Part shown: piece after piece, positions 1 through 6,052 of the stretch | Layout of the letters: the number at the start of each line of letters is the position of its first letter | Numbering within the stretch: position 1 is the stretch's first letter | Assembly: GCA_044865965.1 (NCBI GenBank) | Contig: JBIOTP010000411.1 | Location: 1-19,610 of the forward strand | Direction: 5' to 3' | DNA: 19,610 nt | Source: Solirubrobacter sp044865965 | GTDB lineage: Bacteria; Actinomycetota; Thermoleophilia; Solirubrobacterales; Solirubrobacteraceae | The notes under the pieces: model-generated | Databases searched by the model: none | What the model saw: the letters and a program-made list of their open reading frames with translations, nothing else | What the model was told of the DNA's origin: nothing | Translations under genes and position numbers: made by a program

Positions 1-78
1 GCCGAGTGCGAGCGCCGCGCCGGCGGCCGTTGCCACGAGGGCGAGGCAGCGGGCAGGGCGGCGCAGCCGGGCGTCCAT
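1..78 (-). CDS. N-terminal fragment of a predicted secreted protein (cut by left window edge)
   Basis: Reading the minus strand from the ATG at 78-76 gives 26 codons open to the window edge. The peptide starts Met-Asp-Ala-Arg-Leu-Arg-Arg and continues into a hydrophobic Leu/Ala/Val/Gly stretch, which is the n-region and h-region of a typical signal peptide. A purine-rich stretch (GAGAGGG on the minus strand, 80-86) sits just upstream and could be a ribosome binding site. The rest of the gene, and so its function, lies outside the window. It points the same way as the cyclodeaminase gene but is separated from it by 435 bases. The call rests only on the signal-like N-terminus, so it could be a chance ORF. 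Confidence 0.5.
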   Translation of the reverse strand, partial: MDARLRRPARCLALVATAAGAALALG

Positions 79-224
79 GCCCTCTCTACGGCGAGGGACG
101 GCCGAGCGGTCCCCGCGATCGTGCCACGCCGCCACGCGCGACGCGGTCGCCCGTCCGGGGGCCGGGCGATGTCGCGCCCGGCGCCGGCCCTAGACGGTTG
201 ATTCCGCTGCCGCGGCGGGGCCGG

Positions 225-468
225 CGAACAGCTTGCAAGTGAGGGGAGCCCGGAGTGGCTCGGCGCCAAAACGATCATCGCCGCGGAGGGGGTGGCTTAC
301 GTTTGTCGCCCACACAGGGGTAGTTTCGTCAGCCACCCCCCACGATGGCCGATCGAGCGTGATCGATCGCGGGCGCCCGGAATGACGCCGATCGGCCCGT
401 CGACCGCGCCCGACCATCCGGACCGGGCGAGCCGATTCGGGCTCCCCCCCTCACCTGCAAGCTGTTCG
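225..468. repeat. Inverted repeat pair (REP/BIME-like or small MITE-like element) in the intergenic gap
   Basis: The left arm 225-262 and the reverse complement of the right arm 428-468 match at about 34 of 38 aligned bases. The first 22 bases differ at one position; then comes a 3-base G-run length difference. Each arm also contains a mini-hairpin with stem GAGCC/GGCTC (left 246-261, right 429-444). The stem bases are identical in both arms while the loop differs (CGGAGT versus CGAATC). The core between the arms is about 165 bases and holds no convincing gene. No clear target-site duplication is visible. Together with the central hairpin this is the only structured content of the 79-513 gap. 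Confidence 0.6.
288..340. other. Strong stem-loop in the centre of the inverted-repeat element
   Basis: GGGGGTGGCTTACG (288-301) pairs with CGTCAGCCACCCCC (327-340), a 14-base stem with a single mismatch. It encloses 25 bases in which a short CCC/GGG inner stem can form. It lies almost in the middle of the inverted repeat at 225-468. It could be a terminator-like or structured leader element for the minus-strand gene at 1-78, or the core of a mobile element. There is no U-tract on either strand, so a simple intrinsic terminator is not well supported. Confidence 0.45.
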
Positions 469-513
469 TCGGGCCCGCCAGACGGCCGAATCGCGGCGGC
501 TGGTGCTAGTTGG

Positions 514-1494
514 TTAGAGGTCGATGTCGCGTCCGGCGCCGGCCGCGCGGGCGAGGCGGTAGGCGAGCTCCGCGGCGGCGGCGTCCTCGGCGACGTGGCC
601 CATCGCTTTGTAGACGGTGATCTCGTCCGGGCTCGTGCGGCCCGGGGCGCGGCCGAGGAGGACCTCGCCGAGCTCGGTGCCGGTGGACGGATCGAGCCCC
701 GCGAGCTCGGCGCAGCCGGCCGGCGGGGGCGCGAACGCTTGCCGGGTCTCGACGAACAGGCGGCCGCGGCGGGCGAGCTCGGGGTCGAGCTCGCCGCCGG
801 GCGGGGCGAAGCCGACCGAGGTCACGTGCGTGCCGGGGGCGATGTCGGCGGCGGCCAGCACCGCCTCGCGGGAGTCGGTGGTGAGGCAGACGATGTCCGC
901 GCCGCGGGCCGCCTCGGCGGCTCCGCCGACGGCCTGCACGCTCGGGACCTCGGCCGCGAGGCGCTCGGCCCCCGTCCGCTCGCGTGAGGCGATCCGGACC
1001 TCGTCGATCGTGAGCGGGCCGAGGTCGCCGGCGGGCCGCCCGCGAGCCGTTCGAGCCGGCGGGCGCAGCGCGCGCAGGTGCCCGCGCGCCTGGATGCCGG
1101 CGCCGATCACGGCCAGCACGCGCGCGTCGGGGCGCGCGAGCAGGCGCACGGAGAGCGCGGTGGCGGCGGCGGTCCGGGCCGCCGTGACGTGGTCGCCGTC
1201 CATCAGCGCGAGCGCGCGCCCGGTGTCGGGATCGAGCAGGCAGATCAGCGCCGGGTGGGGATCGAGCCCGCGCGCGGTGTTGCCGGGGAACACGCCGACG
1301 AGCTTGATCACCACCGGACCGCCCGCCCGGCGCCCCGGCATCGTCAGCACCGCGCCGTCCGGCAAGTCGAGCGCTTGGCGCGGCGGCGCCGTCACCTCGC
1401 CCGCCGACAGCGCGCGGAAGCCGTCCGCGACCGCCTCGAGGAGCGCCTCGAGGTCGAGCACCGCCTCGACCTCGGCCCGGGTCAGGACGAGCAC
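514..1494 (-). CDS. Ornithine cyclodeaminase / mu-crystallin family protein
   Basis: 326 residues, the usual size for this NAD(P)-dependent family (ornithine cyclodeaminase, alanine dehydrogenase of the archaeal type, ketimine reductase/mu-crystallin). The N-terminal part contains the substrate-side motifs expected for the family, such as VVIKLVGVFPGN and ALMDGDHVTAARTAA. The Rossmann fold begins with the dinucleotide-binding sequence VIGAGIQARGHLRAL near residue 130. The later ADIVCLTTDSREAVL and VTSVGFAPPGGELDPEL segments are also typical. The exact substrate cannot be told from sequence. The start is GTG at 1494, with a TAGATT -10 element six bases upstream, so the mRNA is probably leaderless. 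It is divergent from the flagellar genes and there is no sign it belongs to their function. Confidence 0.88.
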   Translation of the reverse strand: MLVLTRAEVEAVLDLEALLEAVADGFRALSAGEVTAPPRQALDLPDGAVLTMPGRRAGGPVVIKLVGVFPGNTARGLDPHPALICLLDPDTGRALALMDGDHVTAARTAAATALSVRLLARPDARVLAVIGAGIQARGHLRALRPPARTARGRPAGDLGPLTIDEVRIASRERTGAERLAAEVPSVQAVGGAAEAARGADIVCLTTDSREAVLAAADIAPGTHVTSVGFAPPGGELDPELARRGRLFVETRQAFAPPPAGCAELAGLDPSTGTELGEVLLGRAPGRTSPDEITVYKAMGHVAEDAAAAELAYRLARAAGAGRDIDL

Positions 1495-1500
1495 GGCGCC

Positions 1501-1506
1501 AATCTA
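1501..1506 (-). promoter_or_regulatory. -10 element of a probable leaderless promoter for the cyclodeaminase gene
   Basis: The minus strand reads TAGATT, then six bases, then the GTG start. This fits the TANNNT-N6-start pattern common for leaderless genes in actinobacteria. No good -35 hexamer is visible. The rest of the 191-base divergent gap (1495-1685) holds a GCCGATCGGC palindrome (1571-1580) and GC-rich inverted repeats but no other promoter I can support. Confidence 0.45.
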
Positions 1507-1677
1507 CGCGTCCGAGACCGCACCGCCGCGCTAACCCGCGAGGAGGCGCGGAGCGCCGGCCGGCCGGGGCGCCGATCGGCCCGGGCGCTGACCGGCGGGG
1601 CGCACCGAGGCCGGCGATGACCGCTTCGCGTCGGTTCTCATCCCCGCGGCTACAGGTTCCGCCGCAGATGACGATGA

Positions 1678-1681
1678 AGGA
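1678..1681 (+). promoter_or_regulatory. Ribosome binding site that favours the GTG start of fliJ
   Basis: AGGA (1678-1681, within AAGGAAG) lies four bases before the GTG at 1686. In-frame ATGs at 1668 and 1674 have no such motif at good spacing. Confidence 0.4.
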
Positions 1682-1685
1682 AGCA

Positions 1686-2150
1686 GTGGAGACTCCGTCC
1701 TTCACGTTCCGACTCGAGCGGGTCAGGACCCTGCGTGAGCGCGCTGAAGAGCGCGCGCGTGAGGAGCTGGCCAACGAGCTGCGCCTGCGTCTTCGCGGCG
1801 AGGCTCTGCTGCGCGAGGCCACGAACGCCGTCGCTGCCGCCCGCGATGCCGGGCGCGGGGCCGTGACCGCCGGCCGGACCTCGTCCGGCGATCTGGTCGC
1901 CATGCAGGCGTACCTGGAGCGCACCGAGCGCACGCGCCGCGAGGCCGCGCTGGACCTCGACCGCCAGGACGCCGAGGTCGCCGCGCGCCGCGACGCGCTC
2001 GCCGCCGCCGCGCGTGACCGGCAGGCGATCGACCGCCTGAAGGACCGCCAGAAGGCCGAATTCGACCGCGAGTGGGCCCGCCGCTCGCAGAACCAGCTCG
2101 ACGAGCTCGCGCTCGGCGTTCACCGCCGGGGAGGTCGGGTCGCCGCATGA
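1686..2150 (+). CDS. fliJ: Flagellar FliJ protein (export chaperone / stalk of the export ATPase)
   Basis: 154 residues from the chosen GTG. The N-terminus contains FTFRLERVRTLRERAEE, the family's characteristic opening, and the whole protein is a charged Arg/Glu/Ala-rich coiled coil, as in FliJ of about 147 residues. FliJ is the central stalk of the cytoplasmic ATPase FliI and links it to the FlhA gate and to chaperones. The start is uncertain: in-frame ATGs at 1617, 1668 and 1674 would add 23, 6 or 4 residues. It is the first flagellar gene of the + strand block. fliI, which usually precedes it, is absent here, since the upstream neighbour is an unrelated divergent gene. Its stop overlaps the next start as ATGA. 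Confidence 0.82.
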   Translation: METPSFTFRLERVRTLRERAEERAREELANELRLRLRGEALLREATNAVAAARDAGRGAVTAGRTSSGDLVAMQAYLERTERTRREAALDLDRQDAEVAARRDALAAAARDRQAIDRLKDRQKAEFDREWARRSQNQLDELALGVHRRGGRVAA

Positions 2151-2788
2151 GCGTCGAGGCCGTCCTCTCCCGCATCAGCCAGCTGCAGTCGATGCTGGGT
2201 TCCGCCGCCGGCTCGGCCGCGGCGCCCGCGCCCACGGCCGGCTTCGCGGGCGCGCTCGCGTCCGCCACGGCGACCGGGGCCGCGGGCACCGACACCGCCA
2301 ACGCCACCTTTGCGAGCCTCGCCTCGCCGCTCGGCGGCACGACGACGACGACCGCCGCCGCCGGTGCGACGTCGAGCCTGCCTGCCGGGACGCCGTACGC
2401 CGCCGAGATCACCGCCGCCGCGCAGCGCAACGGGCTCGACCCCGCGCTCCTGGCCGGCCTGATCAAGCAGGAGTCGGGCTTCAACCCGAATGCCGGCTCG
2501 TCCGCCGGCGCACGCGGCCTGACCCAGCTGATGCCCGCCACCGCCCGCGGGCTCGGCGTGACCGACGTCACGGACCCCGTGCAGTCGATCGAGGGCGGCG
2601 CCAAGTACCTCAAGCAGCAGCTCGACCGCTTCGGCGGCGACGTTGCGCGCGCCCTCGCCGCGTACAACGCCGGCCCGGGCGCCGTCCAGCGCTTCGGCGG
2701 CGTGCCGCCGTACGCCGAGACCCAGAACTACGTCCGCCGCGTGCAGGCCAACGCCGCCGCGTACCGCTCGTCCACCCCCACCGCGTGA
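2147..2788 (+). CDS. Lytic transglycosylase (SLT domain) of the flagellar operon
   Basis: 213 residues. Residues 1-80 are low-complexity Ala/Thr/Ser, opened by a short amphipathic helix (VLSRISQLQSML). Residues from about 82 to 205 form an SLT/GEWL lytic transglycosylase domain. The catalytic glutamate is E109 in KQESGFNPNA, followed by GLTQLMPATARGLGV and by ALAAYNAGPGAV, the classic motifs 1-3. The enzyme cleaves peptidoglycan glycan strands, and here would open the wall for rod and hook. No signal peptide is visible, so export through the flagellar type III gate is a plausible inference. It overlaps fliJ by four bases and fliK follows at once. It occupies the place of ylxF/motE in Bacillus clusters. 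Confidence in the domain is high; the route of export is a guess. Confidence 0.9.
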   Translation: MSVEAVLSRISQLQSMLGSAAGSAAAPAPTAGFAGALASATATGAAGTDTANATFASLASPLGGTTTTTAAAGATSSLPAGTPYAAEITAAAQRNGLDPALLAGLIKQESGFNPNAGSSAGARGLTQLMPATARGLGVTDVTDPVQSIEGGAKYLKQQLDRFGGDVARALAAYNAGPGAVQRFGGVPPYAETQNYVRRVQANAAAYRSSTPTA

Positions 2789-2793
2789 GGCCC

Positions 2794-4371
2794 ATGACTA
2801 CCGACCGCACCGCGGCGCCGCCGCGCTCCACCGCGCTTCCCGAGCGCCCGTCCGGCGCCCGCCCCGCCGCGCAGCCGGCCGACGCCTTCGCCGCCCTCCT
2901 CGGCGCCCACGAGGCCGTCGACGCCCGCCAGGAGGCGCCCGGGCGAGCCGATCGCGGCCGCGGCTACGACGCGCGCCCCGACCGGCCATACGGGGACGGC
3001 GCGACGCGCGACGGTCGCGCCGAGGGCGCCGCCGCCGACCGCCGGGCCGCCGCGGCCGATCGCGCCGCTGATCGCCGGGCCGCTGCCGCTGATCGCCGCG
3101 CCGCCGCCGGCGACCGCCAGGCGGCCACTGCCGACGACCGTGCCACTGCGGCCGATCGCGGCGCCGGCCGTCAGGCCGCCGCGACCGCCACCGACCGCGC
3201 TGACGCCACCGCGGGGGCTGCCGGCGAGGGGACCGGCGCCGCCGGCCAGTCGCCTGCCGCCCTCGCCGCCGGCCAGGCCGCGGGCGGGGTCGTCGCGATT
3301 CCGGGGGAGGTGCTCACGGCAGGCCAGTTCGCGTCCGCGCTGCCCGCCGCGGCCGTGGCTGTCACCGGGGCGCCGGTCCAGACGTCCGCCGACGCCGCCC
3401 AGCCGGCGACCGCCGCGCCGGCGCTTGCCACCGCCCTCGCCGCCGCGGGGACCGCCACCGCAGCGGGCGCCGGCGCTGCCGCTGCGCCCGCCGCCGCTGG
3501 GGCCGGTGTCGCCGCGGCCGGCTCGACCGGGACCAGTGCCGGCGCTGCAGCCGCGGCCGCCACCGGCTCGGCTGCCGACGCCGACGCCGGGACCGGTGCC
3601 GCGGCACGTGCCGCCGGGGCCGGCGACGGCGGCCTGATGACGCAGCAGCCCGCCGCGGCCACGCCGGGTCGGGACGCGCCGCAGGACGGCTCGCATGGCC
3701 TCGACACTCCCACTTCGCCTGCGTCCGACGCCTCGGTGCAGCCCGCGGCCGGCGACGCCTCGGCGCAGCCGCCGAGCGCGACCGGCCGCACGGCTCCGGC
3801 CGACGCGCCGCGCGCCGCCGATGCGCCCGCGCCGCAGCCGGCCGCACCGGCCGCCGCGCCCGCGGTCGCCGCCCAGCCCGCCGCACCCGCGACGCCGGCC
3901 ACGCCGGGGGTTCAGCGCACGGTCCCGCTCCACCGCGCCGCGCAGGCCACCGCCACGCTGCTCCACGTCGCCGTCGACAAGGGCATCTCGCGCGCCCGCC
4001 TGAACCTCAAGCCCGTCGAGCTCGGCGGCATCGAGGTGCGCCTGCAGTCCACCCCGCAGGGCGTCGCCGCTCAGCTCGTGGCGGACTCGCCCGAGGCGGC
4101 CCGCATGCTCGCCCAGGCGGGCGACGACCTGCGCCGCCAGCTCGAGGCCCGCGACGTGACGCTGCTGTCGCTCGACGTGGCCACGTCCGGCGACCAGCGC
4201 CGTGAGGCGGCCGCCGGCGGCGGCGCCGACGGCTTCGGCCCGGAGGGCTCCCGCGACGACCGCGCGTCCACCGGCGGCCGCTCCACCGGCGAGGCCGCGT
4301 CCACCGGCGCCGAGCCCGCCGAGACAACGATCGTCCTCCCCGGCGGCCTGCTCGTCGACGTTCTCGCCTGA
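2794..4371 (+). CDS. fliK: Flagellar hook-length control protein FliK
   Basis: 525 residues from the ATG; a GTG at 2785 overlapping the previous stop (GTGA) would add three. Residues 1-370 are Ala/Pro/Gly-rich and low in complexity, as expected for the extended secreted ruler part. They include an Arg-Asp repeat block at about residues 82-135. The C-terminal Flg_hook domain spans about 385-475, with RARLNLKPVELGGIEVRLQS as its hallmark (LNLKP at 403-407). FliK is exported during hook growth, measures length and, through FlhB, switches export from hook to filament subunits. It lies between the transglycosylase and flgD, the normal place. The sequence of the N-terminal part is poorly conserved between species, so the call rests on the C-terminal domain and position. 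Confidence 0.88.
   Translation: MTTDRTAAPPRSTALPERPSGARPAAQPADAFAALLGAHEAVDARQEAPGRADRGRGYDARPDRPYGDGATRDGRAEGAAADRRAAAADRAADRRAAAADRRAAAGDRQAATADDRATAADRGAGRQAAATATDRADATAGAAGEGTGAAGQSPAALAAGQAAGGVVAIPGEVLTAGQFASALPAAAVAVTGAPVQTSADAAQPATAAPALATALAAAGTATAAGAGAAAAPAAAGAGVAAAGSTGTSAGAAAAAATGSAADADAGTGAAARAAGAGDGGLMTQQPAAATPGRDAPQDGSHGLDTPTSPASDASVQPAAGDASAQPPSATGRTAPADAPRAADAPAPQPAAPAAAPAVAAQPAAPATPATPGVQRTVPLHRAAQATATLLHVAVDKGISRARLNLKPVELGGIEVRLQSTPQGVAAQLVADSPEAARMLAQAGDDLRRQLEARDVTLLSLDVATSGDQRREAAAGGGADGFGPEGSRDDRASTGGRSTGEAASTGAEPAETTIVLPGGLLVDVLA
3037..3198 (+). repeat. In-frame degenerate heptad-like repeat inside fliK
   Basis: This stretch encodes at least five variants of a seven-residue unit close to DRRAAAA (for example DRRAAAA, DRRAAAG, DRQAATA), each a 21-base degenerate DNA repeat, with some irregular spacing. 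It would form an alternating charged, Ala-rich helix in the secreted ruler part of FliK. Units differ at many third positions, so they are not recent slippage copies throughout. Confidence 0.6.
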
Positions 4372-4395
4372 TCCTCCGATCCCCACCTCAGACCT

Positions 4396-4812
4396 ATGAC
4401 CGTTATCCCTCCCGTCGGCGCCGGCTCGCCGGACGCCGGCACGCAGGCGAGCACCGCCGGCAAGAACTCCACGCTGGACAAGGACGGCTTCCTGAAGCTG
4501 TTCGTCGCCCAGCTGCAGCACCAGGACCCCACGAGCCCGATGGACGCCAGTGAGTCCACGCAGCAGATGGCGTCCTTCTCGATGGTCGAGCAGCTCACCA
4601 ACATGGCCAGCGAGAACACCAAGATCGCCCAGTCGTTGAACCAGTCGAACGCCGTCGGCCTGATCGGCCGCACGGTGAACTACACGGCCGGCGACAAGAC
4701 GACGCACACCGGCGTCGTCGAGAAGGTCACGACGGCCAAGGACGGCACGCCGTCCCTGACCGTCGCCGGCACCGACGGTGTCGCCCCCTCGTCCATCTCG
4801 CAGGTCAGCTGA
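4396..4812 (+). CDS. flgD: Flagellar hook assembly (cap) protein FlgD, short form
   Basis: 138 residues. The conserved FlgD N-terminal region is clear: DGFLKLFVAQLQHQDPTSPMD, then STQQMASFSMVEQLTNM at about residues 55-70. It is followed by AVGLIGRTVNY and a short beta-rich tail. The long Ig/tudor-like domain of enterobacterial FlgD (about 230 residues) is missing, as in Gram-positive FlgD of about 140 residues. The protein caps the growing hook and is needed for FlgE assembly. It follows fliK by 24 bases and precedes flgE. No convincing ribosome binding site is visible before the ATG, so translation may depend on coupling to fliK. Confidence 0.92.
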   Translation: MTVIPPVGAGSPDAGTQASTAGKNSTLDKDGFLKLFVAQLQHQDPTSPMDASESTQQMASFSMVEQLTNMASENTKIAQSLNQSNAVGLIGRTVNYTAGDKTTHTGVVEKVTTAKDGTPSLTVAGTDGVAPSSISQVS

Positions 4813-4820
4813 CCGCACCG

Positions 4821-4828
4821 AAAAGGAG
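4821..4828 (+). promoter_or_regulatory. Strong ribosome binding site of flgE
   Basis: AAAAGGAG ends ten bases before the ATG at 4839. Most genes in this cluster lack such a site, so it marks the hook gene for high independent translation. It also disfavours the second in-frame ATG at 4842 (13 bases away). Confidence 0.65.
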
Positions 4829-4838
4829 TAGATGCCCC

Positions 4839-5678
4839 ATGATGCGAGGCATGTTCGCCGCGATCAGCGGCCTGAAGCAGCACCAGGTGATGCTCGACGT
4901 CACCGCCAATGACATCTCGAACGTCAACACGCTGGGCTACAAGTCCTCGCGCGTGACGTTCCAGGACTCGCTGACGCAGCTGCAGCGCGGCGCCGCCGGC
5001 CCGACCGCCAACCGCGGCGGCTCGAACGCCGCGCAGGTCGGCCTCGGCGTCGGCCTGGGCTCCGTCGACAACCTGATGACCTCGGGCGCCGTGCAGACCA
5101 CGGGCAACCCGCTCGACGTCGCGATCCAGGGCGACGGCTTCTTCCAGATCGGCGACGGCGCGCCCGCCGGCGCCGCGTCTCCGATCACGCCCACGGCCTA
5201 CACCCGCGCGGGCAACTTCTCGCTGAACTCGCAGGGCTACCTGACCACCCAGGACGGCTCCTACGTGCTCGGCCGCGCCATGCCGGCCGGCGCCGTCGAC
5301 GTCGCCATCCAGGTCCCGGCCGGCGCCACCGGCGTCGCGATCGACCAGTCCGGCGGCGTGTCCTGGATCGACCCGGGCACGGGCACCCGCGTGACCGGCT
5401 ACCGCCTCACGCTCGCGACGTTCTCCAACGCGGCCGGCCTGGAGCGCCAGGGCGGCAACCGGTGGGTCGCCTCGGCGAACTCCGGCACCAAGACCGAGAA
5501 CACGCCGGGCATCGGCGGCGCGGGCCTCACCACCGCGGGCGCGGTCGAGATGTCCAACGTGGACCTCGCCCAGACGTTCACGAACATGATCACCGCGCAG
5601 CGCGGCTTCCAGGCCAACTCGCGCGTCATCTCGACGGCTGACGAGATGTTGCAGGACCTTGTGAACCTGAAGCGCTAA
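4839..5678 (+). CDS. flgE: Flagellar hook protein FlgE (short Gram-positive type)
   Basis: 279 residues. The N-terminus (MFAAISGLKQHQVMLDVTAN, then ISNVNTLGYKSSRVTFQD) is the flagellar rod/hook consensus. The central LDVAIQGDGFFQI motif and the C-terminus (SNVDLAQTFTNMITAQRGFQ, then ending DEMLQDLVNLKR) match Gram-positive FlgE. Enterobacterial FlgE has about 400 residues because of extra surface domains, while Bacillus FlgE has about 264, so the length is normal for this lineage. FlgG is the main alternative, being similar in size and fold, but position after fliK-flgD and the NLKR end favour the hook. The subunit is exported by the type III gate and forms the universal joint. The gene ends before a strong hairpin terminator. 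Confidence 0.9.
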   Translation: MMRGMFAAISGLKQHQVMLDVTANDISNVNTLGYKSSRVTFQDSLTQLQRGAAGPTANRGGSNAAQVGLGVGLGSVDNLMTSGAVQTTGNPLDVAIQGDGFFQIGDGAPAGAASPITPTAYTRAGNFSLNSQGYLTTQDGSYVLGRAMPAGAVDVAIQVPAGATGVAIDQSGGVSWIDPGTGTRVTGYRLTLATFSNAAGLERQGGNRWVASANSGTKTENTPGIGGAGLTTAGAVEMSNVDLAQTFTNMITAQRGFQANSRVISTADEMLQDLVNLKR

Positions 5679-5702
5679 GCGCTCACCTAAGCGCATTTCT
5701 GA

Positions 5703-5730
5703 CGAAGGGCCCGGCTTGCCGGGCCCTTCG
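5703..5730 (+). terminator. Perfect hairpin, probable terminator after flgE
   Basis: CGAAGGGCCCGGC (5703-5715) and its exact complement GCCGGGCCCTTCG (5718-5730) form a 13-bp stem with only TT between. The downstream bases (CGCTTAA) are not a real U-tract, which is common for terminators in GC-rich actinobacteria. It lies exactly between flgE and the sigma-28-type promoter of flbD, and separates two transcription units. Confidence 0.75.
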
Positions 5731-5733
5731 CGC

Positions 5734-5760
5734 TTAAGCGGACGGATGTTCTGCCGATCA
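5734..5760 (+). promoter_or_regulatory. Sigma-28 (FliA)-type promoter of the flbD-motAB-fliL-fliN unit
   Basis: TTAAGCGG (5734-5741), an 11-base spacer, then GCCGATCA (5753-5760). The sigma-28 consensus is TAAAGTTT-N11-GCCGATAA. The spacer length is exact, the -10 matches 7 of 8, and the -35 matches at T, A, A, G. The -10 octamer is identical to that of the flagellin promoter at 18696-18703. Initiation about eight bases after the -10 would fall on the GTG start at 5768, giving a leaderless mRNA. Confidence 0.7.
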
Positions 5761-5767
5761 CCTGACT

Positions 5768-6052
5768 GTGATCCGTCTTCGCCGTCTCGGCCACAAGTCC
5801 GACGCGTTCTACCTGAACCCCGACCTCATCGTCTCGATCGAGGCGACGCCCGACACCGTCGTGACCCTCACGACGCACAGCCGGGTGATCGTCACCGACT
5901 CCGCCGACGAGGTCGTCGCCGCGGTGCGCGCCTGGCGCGCCTCGATCCTGGCGGCCGGGCTGCCCACGGTGAAGCGCCGCAGCGACGTGCCCCTGTCCGT
6001 CGTGCGCGGCGAGACCCCGCCCCCGGCTGACCCGCAGGAGCGCAACCGATGA
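5768..6052 (+). CDS. flbD: FlbD/SwrD family flagellar motor protein
   Basis: 94 residues. The N-terminal 60 residues (MIRLRRLGHKSDAFYLNPDL, then IVSIEATPDTVVTLT) are the FlbD family signature: a small beta-rich cytoplasmic protein with the conserved LNPDLI segment. In Bacillus subtilis the family member SwrD (YlzI) lies after flgE and is needed for full motor torque; in spirochaetes and clostridia flbD sits just before motA-motB-fliL, as here. The C-terminal 30 residues are a charged, Pro-rich extension. The start is GTG, without a ribosome binding site but right at the predicted transcription start. Its stop overlaps motA (ATGA), so co-translation with the stator is likely. Confidence 0.88.
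   Translation: MIRLRRLGHKSDAFYLNPDLIVSIEATPDTVVTLTTHSRVIVTDSADEVVAAVRAWRASILAAGLPTVKRRSDVPLSVVRGETPPPADPQERNR

Noticed and set aside
387..394. GCCGATCG in the left intergenic gap
   Set aside because: The bases at the -35 position are GC-only and no + strand gene follows.
292..987. 231-codon + strand open frame running from the intergenic gap into the cyclodeaminase gene
   Set aside because: It overlaps the cyclodeaminase on the opposite strand, has Arg/Gly/Ala-rich composition and starts inside the hairpin.
1571..1580. GCCGATCGGC palindrome before fliJ that contains a sigma-28-like -10
   Set aside because: No matching -35 upstream, and such palindromes are common in GC-rich DNA; noted only as a possible operator.
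3037..3198. Direct repeats in fliK as a possible CRISPR array
   Set aside because: The 21-base units are contiguous, degenerate and in frame with a protein; there are no unique spacers.
2728..4818. 696-codon open frame on the minus strand, opposite fliK and flgD
   Set aside because: Gly/Arg-rich shadow of the GC-biased coding strand, without ribosome binding site or recognisable domain.
4832..4834. Alternative ATG before flgE, three bases after AAAAGGAG
   Set aside because: It is out of frame with flgE and opens only a meaningless frame.
5676..5740. Three TAAGCG copies around the flgE stop and the flbD promoter
   Set aside because: Spacing is irregular and the first is part of the stop codon and the third part of the promoter; an operator cannot be supported from this alone.
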